Below, piece after piece: positions 53,707 to 62,071 of a stretch of DNA of 64,000 nucleotides (position 1 is its first letter; each line of letters starts with the position of its first letter). This DNA comes from Streptomyces sp. TRM70350 (lineage in GTDB: Bacteria > Actinomycetota > Actinomycetes > Streptomycetales > Streptomycetaceae): contig NZ_JAHUXH010000013.1 in the NCBI RefSeq assembly GCF_019219825.1, positions 140,196 through 204,195 on the forward strand, in the 5' to 3' direction. The position numbers and the translations under genes were made by a program. The notes beneath the pieces are model-generated. The model was not told where the DNA came from and ran no database searches. It saw nothing but the letters and a program-made list of their open reading frames with translations.

Positions 53707-54025
53707 GCTGTACGTGCGGAGTGTCACTGCCCCTTTGTAGTGTGGTAGCACAACGCAATACGCACGACACGCGTACGCACTGCACGCGTACACGACACGC
53801 ATTTACGTACGACACGCCGTGATTCCGCGTACCCACCGGGGTAGGCGGCATCACAAGACGAACGAGGAGGAGCGCACCTCGCCGCCGCCGGTCCTCGGTA
53901 GTGGCCCCCGGGGGGACCCCCGGGTGCTTCGATCGAAGACCGGCCCGCACCAGACGGAGCGCTTCTCCGCCACCGTCCCCCCGCCAACACGGGTGAGGAG
54001 GGACGAAGACGAGGAGAAAACGCTA
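53707..54025 (+). promoter_or_regulatory. pnp upstream region with repeats of ACACG/ACGCG and a GC hairpin
   Basis: A gene-free stretch. The part from 53745 to 53820 is rich in short ACGC/ACAC direct and inverted repeats, and 53913-53934 contains a CCCCCGGGGGGACCCCCGGG inverted repeat. It is suited to hold a pnp promoter and a second processing hairpin. GAGGAGAAAA before the GTG at 54026 is the pnp SD. Confidence 0.45.
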
Positions 54026-56248
54026 GTGGAGAACGAGACCCACTACGCCGAGGCCGTCATCGACAACGGCGCCTTCGGCACCCGCACCATCCGCTTCGAG
54101 ACGGGCCGCCTGGCCAAGCAGGCCGCCGGTTCCGCCGTGGCGTACCTGGACGACGACACCATGGTGCTGTCGGCCACCACCGCCTCCAAGACCCCCAAGG
54201 ACCAGCTCGACTTCTTCCCGCTGACGGTCGACGTCGAGGAGCGGATGTACGCGGCCGGGAAGATCCCCGGTTCCTTCTTCCGCCGTGAGGGCCGGCCGAG
54301 CGAGGACGCGATCCTCACCTGCCGCCTGATCGACCGCCCGCTGCGCCCGTCCTTCAAGAAGGGCCTGCGCAACGAGATCCAGGTCGTCTGCACCGTCATG
54401 GCGCTCAACCCCGACCACCTGTACGACGTCGTGGCGATCAACGCCGCCTCCGCGTCCACGCAGCTGGCCGGTCTGCCCTTCTCCGGCCCGATCGGCGGCG
54501 TCCGCGTCGCGCTGATCCGCGGCCAGTGGGTCGCTTTCCCGACGCACACCGAGCTCGAGGACGCCGTCTTCGACATGGTCGTCGCGGGCCGTGTCCTGGA
54601 GGACGGCGATGTCGCGATCATGATGGTCGAGGCCGAGGCCACCGAGAAGACCATCAAGCTGGTCGAGGGCGGTGCCGAGGCGCCGACCGAGGAGATCGTC
54701 GCCGCCGGTCTGGAGGCCGCGAAGCCCTTCATCAAGGTGCTGTGCAAGGCCCAGTCGGACCTCGCCGCCAAGGCCGCCAAGCCGGTCGGCGAGTTCCCGA
54801 TCTTCCTGGATTACCAGGACGACGTCCTGGAGGCCCTGACGGCTGCCGTCAAGCCCGAGCTCGCCCAGGCGCTCACCATCGCCGGCAAGCAGGAGCGCGA
54901 GGCCGAGCTGGACCGCGTCAAGACCCTCGCCGCCGAGAAGCTCCTGCCGGAGTTCGAGGGCCGCGAGAAGGAGATCTCCGCCGCGTACCGCTCGCTGACC
55001 AAGACTCTGGTCCGTGAGCGCGTCATCAAGGAGAAGAAGCGCATCGACGGCCGGGGCGTGACGGACATCCGTACGCTCGCCGCCGAGGTCGAGGCCATCC
55101 CGCGGGTGCACGGCTCCGCGCTGTTCGAGCGCGGCGAGACCCAGATCCTGGGCGTCACCACCCTGAACATGCTCCGCATGGAGCAGCAGCTGGACACCCT
55201 CTCCCCGGTGACCCGCAAGCGCTACATGCACAACTACAACTTCCCGCCGTACTCCACCGGCGAGACCGGCCGCGTCGGCTCCCCCAAGCGCCGCGAGATC
55301 GGCCACGGCGCCCTCGCCGAGCGCGCCCTGATGCCGGTGCTGCCGACGCGCGAGGAGTTCCCGTACGCGATCCGTCAGGTGTCCGAGGCCCTCGGCTCCA
55401 ACGGCTCGACGTCCATGGGTTCGGTCTGCGCCTCCACCATGTCGCTGCTGAACGCCGGTGTGCCGCTGAAGGCCCCGGTCGCCGGTATCGCCATGGGCCT
55501 GATCTCCCAGGAGATCGACGGCGAGACGCACTACGTCACCCTCACCGACATCCTCGGTGCGGAGGACGCCTTCGGTGACATGGACTTCAAGGTCGCCGGC
55601 ACCAAGGAGTTCGTGACCGCCCTCCAGCTCGACACCAAGCTGGACGGCATCCCGGCCTCCGTGCTCGCCGCCGCCCTGAAGCAGGCCCGGGACGCCCGGC
55701 TCCACATCCTCGACGTGATGATGGAGGCCATCGACCGGCCCGACGAGATGTCCCCGAACGCGCCGCGGATCATCACCGTGAAGATCCCGGTCGACAAGAT
55801 CGGCGAGGTCATCGGCCCCAAGGGCAAGATGATCAACCAGATCCAGGAGGACACGGGCGCCGAGATCACCATCGAGGACGACGGCACGATCTACATCGGC
55901 GCCGCCGACGGCCCGTCCGCCGAGGCCGCTCGTACGGCGATCAACTCCATCGCCAACCCGACCATGCCGGAGGTCGGCGAGCGCTACCTGGGCACGGTCG
56001 TGAAGACGACGACCTTCGGCGCGTTCGTCTCCCTGCTGCCCGGCAAGGACGGCCTGCTGCACATCTCGCAGATCCGCAAGCTGGCCGGCGGCAAGCGCGT
56101 GGAGAACGTCGAGGACGTGCTCGGCGTGGGCCACAAGGTCCAGGTCGAGATCGCCGAGATCGACTCCCGTGGCAAGCTCTCCCTGATCCCCGTGATCGAG
56201 GGCGAGGAAGGTTCCGAGGCCGACACGAAGGACGACGCCGACCAGTGA
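54026..56248 (+). CDS. pnp: polynucleotide phosphorylase
   Basis: A 740-aa 3'-5' phosphorolytic exoribonuclease and RNA 3'-polymerase; the Streptomyces enzyme was also described as guanosine pentaphosphate synthetase I. Two RNase PH domains (FETGRLAKQAAGSAVAYLDD; RETQ-like GETQILGVTT and FPPYSTGETGR), then KH (IGEVIGPKGKMINQI) and S1 (GTVVKTTTFGAFVSLLPGKD). I chose GTG at 54026 (MENETHYAEAV); the frame extends 69 codons upstream without family features. The stop overlaps the next start (GTGA). Confidence 0.96.
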   Translation: MENETHYAEAVIDNGAFGTRTIRFETGRLAKQAAGSAVAYLDDDTMVLSATTASKTPKDQLDFFPLTVDVEERMYAAGKIPGSFFRREGRPSEDAILTCRLIDRPLRPSFKKGLRNEIQVVCTVMALNPDHLYDVVAINAASASTQLAGLPFSGPIGGVRVALIRGQWVAFPTHTELEDAVFDMVVAGRVLEDGDVAIMMVEAEATEKTIKLVEGGAEAPTEEIVAAGLEAAKPFIKVLCKAQSDLAAKAAKPVGEFPIFLDYQDDVLEALTAAVKPELAQALTIAGKQEREAELDRVKTLAAEKLLPEFEGREKEISAAYRSLTKTLVRERVIKEKKRIDGRGVTDIRTLAAEVEAIPRVHGSALFERGETQILGVTTLNMLRMEQQLDTLSPVTRKRYMHNYNFPPYSTGETGRVGSPKRREIGHGALAERALMPVLPTREEFPYAIRQVSEALGSNGSTSMGSVCASTMSLLNAGVPLKAPVAGIAMGLISQEIDGETHYVTLTDILGAEDAFGDMDFKVAGTKEFVTALQLDTKLDGIPASVLAAALKQARDARLHILDVMMEAIDRPDEMSPNAPRIITVKIPVDKIGEVIGPKGKMINQIQEDTGAEITIEDDGTIYIGAADGPSAEAARTAINSIANPTMPEVGERYLGTVVKTTTFGAFVSLLPGKDGLLHISQIRKLAGGKRVENVEDVLGVGHKVQVEIAEIDSRGKLSLIPVIEGEEGSEADTKDDADQ

Positions 56249-57624
56249 CGTCCCGTAGCTCCAAGGTGACGGCCCGCCCCTCTTCGGAGGTGCGGGCCGT
56301 CGCCCGTACCCAAACCCTCATCAAGGGCACGAACGGCATCGGCACCGTCCGCAAGACCACCCTCCCCGGCGGTCTCCGCGTCGTCACCGAGACCCTGCCC
56401 TCCGTGCGCTCCGCCACCTTCGGCATCTGGGCGCACGTCGGCTCCCGCGACGAGACGCCGTCCCTGAACGGCGCCACGCACTACCTGGAGCACCTCCTCT
56501 TCAAGGGCACGCAGCGGCGCAGCGCCCTGGACATCTCCTCCGCCCTCGACGCGGTCGGCGGCGAGATGAACGCGTTCACGGCGAAGGAGTACACGTGCTA
56601 CTACGCACGCGTGCTCGACGCCGACCTCCCGCTCGCGATCGACGTCGTCTGCGACATGCTGACCGGCTCGCTCATCCTCGAAGAGGACGTCAACGTCGAG
56701 CGCGGCGCCATCCTCGAAGAGATCGCGATGACCGAGGACGACCCGAGCGACTGCGTGCACGACCTGTTCGCGCACACGATGTTCGGCGACAACCCGCTCG
56801 GCCGCCCGGTCCTCGGCACGGTCGACACGGTCAACGCCCTCACCGCCGACCGCATCCGCCGCTTCTACAAGAAGCACTACGACGCGACCCACCTCGTGGT
56901 CGCCTGCGCGGGCAACATCGATCACAACAAGGTCGTACGACTGGTCCGCGCCGCCTTCGAGAAGGCCGACGCCCTCAAGGACCCGGCCGCCCAGCCCATC
57001 GCCCCGCGCGACGGACGCCGCGCCATCCGCACCGCCGGCCGGGTCGAGCTGCTCGGCCGCAAGACCGAGCAGGCCCATGTCGTGCTCGGCATGCCGGGCC
57101 TGGCCCGCACGGACGACCGCCGCTGGGCCCTCGGTGTGCTGAACACCGCGCTCGGCGGCGGCATGTCGTCGCGGCTCTTCCAGGAGGTACGGGAGAAGCG
57201 CGGCCTCGCCTACAGCGTCTACTCGTACACCTCCGGCTTCGCCGACTGTGGCCTGTTCGGCCTGTACGCGGGCTGCCGACCGAGCCAGGTGCACGACGTG
57301 CTGAAGATCTGCCGCGACGAACTCGACCACGTCGCCGAGCACGGCCTGTCCGACGACGAGATCGACCGCGCCATCGGCCAGCTCCGCGGCTCCACGGTCC
57401 TCGGCCTGGAGGACACCGGCGCGCTGATGAACCGTATCGGCAAGAGCGAGCTGTGCTGGGGCGAGCAGATGTCCGTCGACGACATGCTGGCCCGGATAGC
57501 TGCGGTGACCCCGGACGACGTCCGCGCGGTCGCGCGCGACATCCTGGGACAGCGGCCCTCGCTGTCGGTCATCGGCCCGCTGAAGGACAAGCAGGCCTCG
57601 CGTCTGCACGACGCCGTCGCCTGA
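56245..57624 (+). CDS. M16 family zinc peptidase (pitrilysin/processing-peptidase type)
   Basis: A 459-aa metallopeptidase. The inverted zinc motif HxxEH is in HYLEHLLFKG (residues about 75-79), and the third ligand is in the downstream GAILEEIAMTEDDPSD. The C-terminal half repeats the fold and carries the conserved VREKRGLAYSVYSY. Coupled to pnp by GTGA overlap, a widespread actinobacterial arrangement. Substrate unknown; family members degrade small peptides or process precursors. dapB follows 28 bp downstream. Confidence 0.93.
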   Translation: MTSRSSKVTARPSSEVRAVARTQTLIKGTNGIGTVRKTTLPGGLRVVTETLPSVRSATFGIWAHVGSRDETPSLNGATHYLEHLLFKGTQRRSALDISSALDAVGGEMNAFTAKEYTCYYARVLDADLPLAIDVVCDMLTGSLILEEDVNVERGAILEEIAMTEDDPSDCVHDLFAHTMFGDNPLGRPVLGTVDTVNALTADRIRRFYKKHYDATHLVVACAGNIDHNKVVRLVRAAFEKADALKDPAAQPIAPRDGRRAIRTAGRVELLGRKTEQAHVVLGMPGLARTDDRRWALGVLNTALGGGMSSRLFQEVREKRGLAYSVYSYTSGFADCGLFGLYAGCRPSQVHDVLKICRDELDHVAEHGLSDDEIDRAIGQLRGSTVLGLEDTGALMNRIGKSELCWGEQMSVDDMLARIAAVTPDDVRAVARDILGQRPSLSVIGPLKDKQASRLHDAVA

Positions 57625-57652
57625 GACCCGTACCCGGTAAGGAAGCAACAAC

Positions 57653-58405
57653 ATGAGCAAGCTGCGCGTGGCGGTCCTCGGTGCCAGGGGCCGGATCGGT
57701 TCGGAGGCGGTACGAGCCGTCGAGGCCGCCGAGGACATGGAGCTGGTCGCCGCCCTCTGCAGGGGCGACAAGCTGGAGACGCTGGCCGAGACCGGCGCCC
57801 AGGTCGCCGTCGAACTCACCACGCCGGCCTCGGTGATGGGCAACCTCGACTTCTGCGTACGGCACGGAATCCACGCCGTCGTCGGTACGACGGGCTGGAC
57901 CGACGAGCGCCTCGCGCAGCTGCGCGGCTGGCTGGAGCAGTCCCCGCAGACGGGCGTGCTCATCGCGCCCAACTTCTCCATCGGGGCCGTCCTGACCATG
58001 AAGTTCGCACAGATCGCCGCGCCGTACTTCGAGTCCGTCGAAGTGGTCGAGCTGCACCACCCCAACAAGGTCGACGCCCCCAGCGGCACCGCCACCCGCA
58101 CCGCCCAGCTCATCGCGCAGGCCCGCCGCGAGGCGGGTACGGCCCCGGCGCCGGACGCCACGGTCACGGCCCTGGACGGCGCCCGCGGCGCGGACGTCGA
58201 CGGCGTCCCGGTCCACGCGGTGCGCCTGCGCGGTCTGCTGGCCCACCAGGAGGTCCTGCTGGGCGGCGAGGGCGAGACCCTCACCATCCGGCACGACTCG
58301 CTGCACCACAGCAGCTTCATGCCGGGCATCCTGCTGGGCGCCCGCCGTGTGGTGAGCACCCCGGGCCTCACTTTCGGCCTGGAACACTTCCTGGACCTGG
58401 GCTGA
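57653..58405 (+). CDS. dapB: 4-hydroxy-tetrahydrodipicolinate reductase
   Basis: A 250-aa enzyme of the diaminopimelate/lysine pathway that reduces HTPA with NAD(P)H. The dinucleotide loop is GARGRIGSEAV, and the catalytic stretch ELHHPNKVDAPSGTATR carries the His-His pair and Lys. The partner dapA lies about 2.6 kb downstream, separated by thyX and small membrane proteins. AAGGAAG precedes the ATG. Confidence 0.96.
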   Translation: MSKLRVAVLGARGRIGSEAVRAVEAAEDMELVAALCRGDKLETLAETGAQVAVELTTPASVMGNLDFCVRHGIHAVVGTTGWTDERLAQLRGWLEQSPQTGVLIAPNFSIGAVLTMKFAQIAAPYFESVEVVELHHPNKVDAPSGTATRTAQLIAQARREAGTAPAPDATVTALDGARGADVDGVPVHAVRLRGLLAHQEVLLGGEGETLTIRHDSLHHSSFMPGILLGARRVVSTPGLTFGLEHFLDLG

Positions 58406-58416
58406 GCCGGACCCTC

Positions 58417-58869
58417 ATGCGCGCGAAGCTCTCCTACCTCGTCACGGCCGCCGTCCTGGTCTTCTACTTCGTCCTGGTCGGCAGCCGTGGCGTGCTGCTC
58501 ATCAAGACCGGCTCGCTCCTCGCCGTGACCTTCGGTGTCGCGGTGCTGATCCTGCCGCTGATCGGCCTGTGGTTCCTGTGGAAGAACACCCAGTTCGTCC
58601 GCCGGGCCAACGCCCTCGCGGCCGAACTCGACGCCGAGGGCGGTCTGCCCGTCGACGAACTCAAGCGGCTGCCCAGCGGCCGTGTCGACCGTGACTCGGC
58701 CGACGAGGTCTTCGCCCGGCGCAAGGCCGAGACGGAGGCGGCGCCCGATGACTGGCGTACATGGTTCCGCCTGGCCATCGCGTACCACGACGCCCGCGAC
58801 ACCCCCCGCGCCCGCAAGGCGATGCAACGCGCGATCGCCCTCCACGACGGCAAGCCCGTCGAGGCCTGA
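58417..58869 (+). CDS. small membrane protein with C-terminal TPR-like region
   Basis: A 150-aa protein with two TM helices (residues about 7-25 and 33-55, AVTFGVAVLILPLIGLWFLW), then a soluble part. Its end (APDDWRTWFRLAIAYHDARD, TPRARKAMQRAIALHD) reads like a tetratricopeptide repeat. It lies 11 bp after dapB, so probably cotranscribed. Function unknown; conserved next to dapB in actinomycetes as far as I recall. Confidence 0.8.
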   Translation: MRAKLSYLVTAAVLVFYFVLVGSRGVLLIKTGSLLAVTFGVAVLILPLIGLWFLWKNTQFVRRANALAAELDAEGGLPVDELKRLPSGRVDRDSADEVFARRKAETEAAPDDWRTWFRLAIAYHDARDTPRARKAMQRAIALHDGKPVEA

Positions 58870-58905
58870 CCCCGACCGGGCAGGCCGGCCCCGATGCGAG
58901 GCGTC

Positions 58906-59499
58906 TCAGCCCCGACGGTACTCGTCGGCGCCCCGACGGTACTCGTCGGCCCACGCCTCCACCGAGTCCGCCGCCCGGTCGAACGCCGCCGGCCGGGCCA
59001 GGAAGTCGGAGTTGTGCGTGGTCAGCAGAGTGGGCGCATCGTCCGAGGGACGGTCCTTGCGTACGAGAATCAGGGCCTGCCCCTGCACCGTGCGCGGCAG
59101 CCCCAGCCAGCGCACCGGCTGCTGCACCGTCCGCACGGCGCCGACCCGCTCCCACGGCAGCGTCCGGGTGTGCAGGAAGCGCACCTGGCGCAGCCCGTGC
59201 GCGCTCACCCACACGCCCATGCGCAGCAGCCGCAGGGCGACGGCGATGATCGCCAGCGCGATGCCGAACACTGCCCCGGCGGCAGGCAGCGTGTCGGTCA
59301 GCGCGATGATCACCGCCGCGAACAGCACGTACGAGGCGAGCAGCAGCCAGATCGCGGCCACGCCCACGCGCCAGGGACCGGGGCGGTAGGGGCGCCGCCA
59401 GCGGTCGCGGTCGTCAAACGGCAGCGCGACATCGTCCGCGGTGTCGAAGGCGCGGTCGGCCGTCAGGAAGGGCAGGGGCACGGCTGGGTCCTCACTCAT
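58906..59499 (-). CDS. PH-like domain membrane protein
   Basis: A 197-aa protein with two TM helices (about residues 45-63 and 70-92, VGVAAIWLLLASYVLFAAV), followed by a bacterial PH-like domain (LRQVRFLHTRTLPWERVGAV; GQALILVRKD). The C-terminus ends in a tandem ADEYRRG-ADEYRRG created by a 21-bp duplication at 58911-58952. Convergent with the TPR-like protein gene. Function unknown. Confidence 0.8.
   Translation of the reverse strand: MSEDPAVPLPFLTADRAFDTADDVALPFDDRDRWRRPYRPGPWRVGVAAIWLLLASYVLFAAVIIALTDTLPAAGAVFGIALAIIAVALRLLRMGVWVSAHGLRQVRFLHTRTLPWERVGAVRTVQQPVRWLGLPRTVQGQALILVRKDRPSDDAPTLLTTHNSDFLARPAAFDRAADSVEAWADEYRRGADEYRRG
58911..58952 (-). repeat. 21-bp in-frame tandem duplication at the 3' end of the PH-domain gene
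   Basis: CCCGACGGTACTCGTCGGCGC followed by the same 21 bases with one change near the end (58911-58931 and 58932-58952). Each unit encodes ADEYRRG and contains a CCGACG...CGTCGG inverted repeat. Confidence 0.85.
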
Positions 59500-59582
59500 C
59501 CATGCATGGGCTGTGCCCGGTGAGGCTATCGACCCGTGTCCCCGCTCACCACCCTTGGGGGTCCGTCAGAGTCAGGCCCCGC

Positions 59583-59822
59583 TCAGCGCCCGTCGGACGC
59601 CTGGGACTGCTGCGTCGGCGTGGACGAGTGATCCAGCTCCAGTGCCGGCATCCCGATCACCAGGGAGCCCACGAGCGCGGCCACGATGGTGAGCCCCATG
59701 AGCCAGCGCCCGGCTATCTGCCCGACGGTCGCGCGCTCGCGGGGTGGGGGAGTGACATTGCTGCGGAACTGCTCTGCTTCGGCGAGGAAGGCGAAGGGTA
59801 CGGGTTCGCGCCGACGGAACAT
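59583..59822 (-). CDS. small single-TM membrane protein
   Basis: A 79-aa protein, MFRRREPVPFAFLAEAEQFR at the start, one TM helix (WLMGLTIVAALVGSLVIGMP, about residues 41-60) and a short Ser/Thr/Gln-rich tail outside. ATG at 59822 with GGAG at about 13 bp. The frame is open further upstream, but that part does not look coding. Function unknown. Confidence 0.65.
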   Translation of the reverse strand: MFRRREPVPFAFLAEAEQFRSNVTPPPRERATVGQIAGRWLMGLTIVAALVGSLVIGMPALELDHSSTPTQQSQASDGR

Positions 59823-60037
59823 CGGGGGGTCCTGCTCCTCTCTGGACTCGAACGAATCGCTGTCACCAACACAGACGAGCGGGTGACACAAAAGGTGCCC
59901 GGTTAAGCCGGATTGACAGAACTTTCGCCTCGGTTCGCCGAAGATGTCGCGGCCCGGCACCGAACGCCCCGATGTCAGTGCCGGGCCGTAGAGTGGGCGC
60001 CGCACGAGAGAAGTGAATGGAAGGGACTCTCCAAGCC

Positions 60038-60796
60038 GTGACCGACACCCCCGCCGACGCAGCCAAGGACGCCCCGGAGCTCAAGCCGAGCTTCCGCAGC
60101 GACGTCACCGTCGAGCTGGTCAAGCACACCGCCTCGGACGCCGACGTGCTCTTCGCCGCCCGCGTCTCGACTCTCGGCGAGCAGTCCCTGGACGAGCTGA
60201 ACAAGGACCCCGAGCGCTCCAAGGGCCTCATCAACTACCTGATGCGGGACCGGCACGGCAGCCCCTTCGAGCACAACTCGATGACCTTCTTCATCAGCGC
60301 CCCGATCTTCGTCTTCCGCGAGTTCATGCGGCACCGCGTGGGCTGGTCGTACAACGAGGAGTCCGGCCGCTACCGCGAGCTCCAGCCGGTCTTCTACATC
60401 CCCGACGAGTCCCGCAAGCTGGTCCAGGAGGGCCGCCCCGGCAAGTACCGCTTCGTCGAGGGCACGCAGGCCCAGCAGGAGCTGGTCGGCCGCGTCATGG
60501 AGGACTCCTACCGCCAGGCCTACGAGGCCTACCAGGAGATGCTCGCCGCCGGCGTCGCCCGCGAGGTCGCCCGCTCGGTCCTCCCCGTCGGCCTGTACTC
60601 GTCGATGTACGCCACCTGCAACGCCCGCTCGCTGATGCACTTCCTCGGCCTGCGCACCCAGCACGAACTCGCCAAGGTCCCGTCCTTCCCGCAGCGCGAG
60701 ATCGAGATGGTCGGCGAGAAGATGGAGGCCGAGTGGGCCAGGCTCATGCCGCTCACGTACGCCGCCTTCAACGCCAACGGCCGGGTGGCGCCGTAA
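60038..60796 (+). CDS. thyX: flavin-dependent thymidylate synthase
   Basis: A 252-aa FAD enzyme that makes dTMP from dUMP using methylene-tetrahydrofolate and NADPH. The ThyX signature RHRVGWSYNEESGRY (RHRxxS type) is present, as are RSVLPVGLYSSMYATCNARS and the FLGLRTQHEL helix. I chose GTG at 60038 (MTDTPADAAK), preceded by GGAAGGG; an ATG 21 bp upstream is also in frame. Located between dapB and dapA, a position common in actinomycetes. Confidence 0.95.
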   Translation: MTDTPADAAKDAPELKPSFRSDVTVELVKHTASDADVLFAARVSTLGEQSLDELNKDPERSKGLINYLMRDRHGSPFEHNSMTFFISAPIFVFREFMRHRVGWSYNEESGRYRELQPVFYIPDESRKLVQEGRPGKYRFVEGTQAQQELVGRVMEDSYRQAYEAYQEMLAAGVAREVARSVLPVGLYSSMYATCNARSLMHFLGLRTQHELAKVPSFPQREIEMVGEKMEAEWARLMPLTYAAFNANGRVAP

Positions 60797-60907
60797 CGGA
60801 CATGTGTTTGCCCGGTGGTTTTCCAGCGGGCACAGATGTACGCGTCAGCCGGGCGAGGTGTCCGTATTGCGGCATTTGGAGAAGTTCATCTAGCCTGATC
60901 AAACGGA

Positions 60908-60945
60908 CCCGGCACTGCTTGAACCCCCGAGCAGGCAGTGCCGGG
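60908..60945 (+). terminator. terminator after thyX
   Basis: CCCGGCACTGC (60908-60918) pairs with GCAGTGCCGGG (60935-60945), an 11-bp perfect stem, followed by CTCCCTCTTTGT. It lies 110 bp past the thyX stop, in the gap before dapA. Confidence 0.75.
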
Positions 60946-61018
60946 CTCCCTCTTTGTCCTGACTTATCCCGCACCCCAAGGGCAGACCACGCCTTGAGCA
61001 ACGAGTAGCGTGTAACCC

Positions 61019-61918
61019 ATGGCTCCGACCTCCACTCCGCAGACCCCCTTCGGGCGGGTCCTCACCGCCATGGTCACGCCCTTCACGGCGGACGGCGCAC
61101 TTGACCTCGACGGCGCGCAGCGGCTCGCCACGCACCTGGTGGACGCAGGCAACGACGGCCTGATCATCAACGGCACCACCGGCGAGTCCCCCACCACCAG
61201 CGACGCGGAGAAAGCGGACCTCGTACGAGCGGTCCTGGAGGCCGTGGGCGACCGCGCCCACATCGTCGCCGGTGTCGGTACGAACGACACCCACCACAGC
61301 ATCGAGCTGGCCCGTGCGGCGGAGCGCACCGGCGCACACGGCCTGCTGGTCGTCACCCCGTACTACAACAAGCCCCCGCAGGAGGGCCTCTACCGGCACT
61401 TCACGGCTGTCGCCGACGCCACCGAACTGCCGGTCATGCTGTACGACATCCCCGGCCGCAGCGGCGTCCCGATCAACACGGAGACGCTGGTCCGCCTCGC
61501 CGAGCACCCACGGATCGTCGCCAACAAGGACGCCAAGGGCGACCTCGGCCGCGCCAGCTGGGCCATCGCCCGCTCCGGCCTCGCCTGGTACTCCGGCGAC
61601 GACATGCTCAACCTGCCGCTGCTCTCCGTGGGCGCCGTCGGCTTCGTCTCCGTCGTCGGCCACGTGGTCACCCCCGAGCTGCGCGAGCTGGTCGAGGCGT
61701 ACACCAGCGGGGACGTCCAGAAGGCAACCGAGATCCACCAGAAGCTGCTCCCGGTCTACACCGGCATGTTCCGCACCCAGGGCGTCATGACCACCAAGGC
61801 CGCACTCGCCCTCCAGGGCCTGCCCGGCGGCCCGCTGCGGCCGCCCATGGTCGAGCTCACACCCCAGGAGATCGAGCAGCTCAAGATCGATCTTGCCGCC
61901 GGCGGGGTACAGCTCTGA
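61019..61918 (+). CDS. dapA: 4-hydroxy-tetrahydrodipicolinate synthase
   Basis: A 299-aa Schiff-base aldolase that condenses pyruvate with aspartate semialdehyde, the first step of the DAP/lysine branch. GTTGESPT, the YYNKPPQEG loop with the catalytic Tyr, and the Schiff-base Lys in NKDAKGD are all present. The ATG at 61019 has no strong SD, and the mRNA could be near-leaderless. RNase J follows 150 bp downstream. Confidence 0.95.
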   Translation: MAPTSTPQTPFGRVLTAMVTPFTADGALDLDGAQRLATHLVDAGNDGLIINGTTGESPTTSDAEKADLVRAVLEAVGDRAHIVAGVGTNDTHHSIELARAAERTGAHGLLVVTPYYNKPPQEGLYRHFTAVADATELPVMLYDIPGRSGVPINTETLVRLAEHPRIVANKDAKGDLGRASWAIARSGLAWYSGDDMLNLPLLSVGAVGFVSVVGHVVTPELRELVEAYTSGDVQKATEIHQKLLPVYTGMFRTQGVMTTKAALALQGLPGGPLRPPMVELTPQEIEQLKIDLAAGGVQL

Positions 61919-62018
61919 CATCAGACTTCGCCCGACCGGGCGCGTAGGAACTTCACAACTGAATAGGCAGGCCACCGGTGCCTGCACCCCACAACGACAA
62001 CTGCTTCTGCACGAACGT

Positions 62019-62057
62019 CACGCGCGCCACGTGCCCGACCGGTACGTGGCGCGCGTG
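62019..62057 (+). promoter_or_regulatory. 5'-UTR hairpin abutting the RNase J ribosome-binding site
   Basis: CACGCGCGCCACGT (62019-62032) pairs with ACGTGGCGCGCGTG (62044-62057), a 14-bp perfect stem with an 11-nt loop. The stem ends directly before GTGAGGAG, the SD of the TTG start at 62072. It may instead be the dapA terminator, but no U-tract follows. Confidence 0.6.
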
Positions 62058-62071
62058 GTGAGGAGAGTCTT

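Noticed and set aside
55984..58845. 953-codon minus-strand frame across the pnp end, the M16 gene and dapB
   Set aside because: It crosses three well-recognised plus-strand genes and has no domain of its own.
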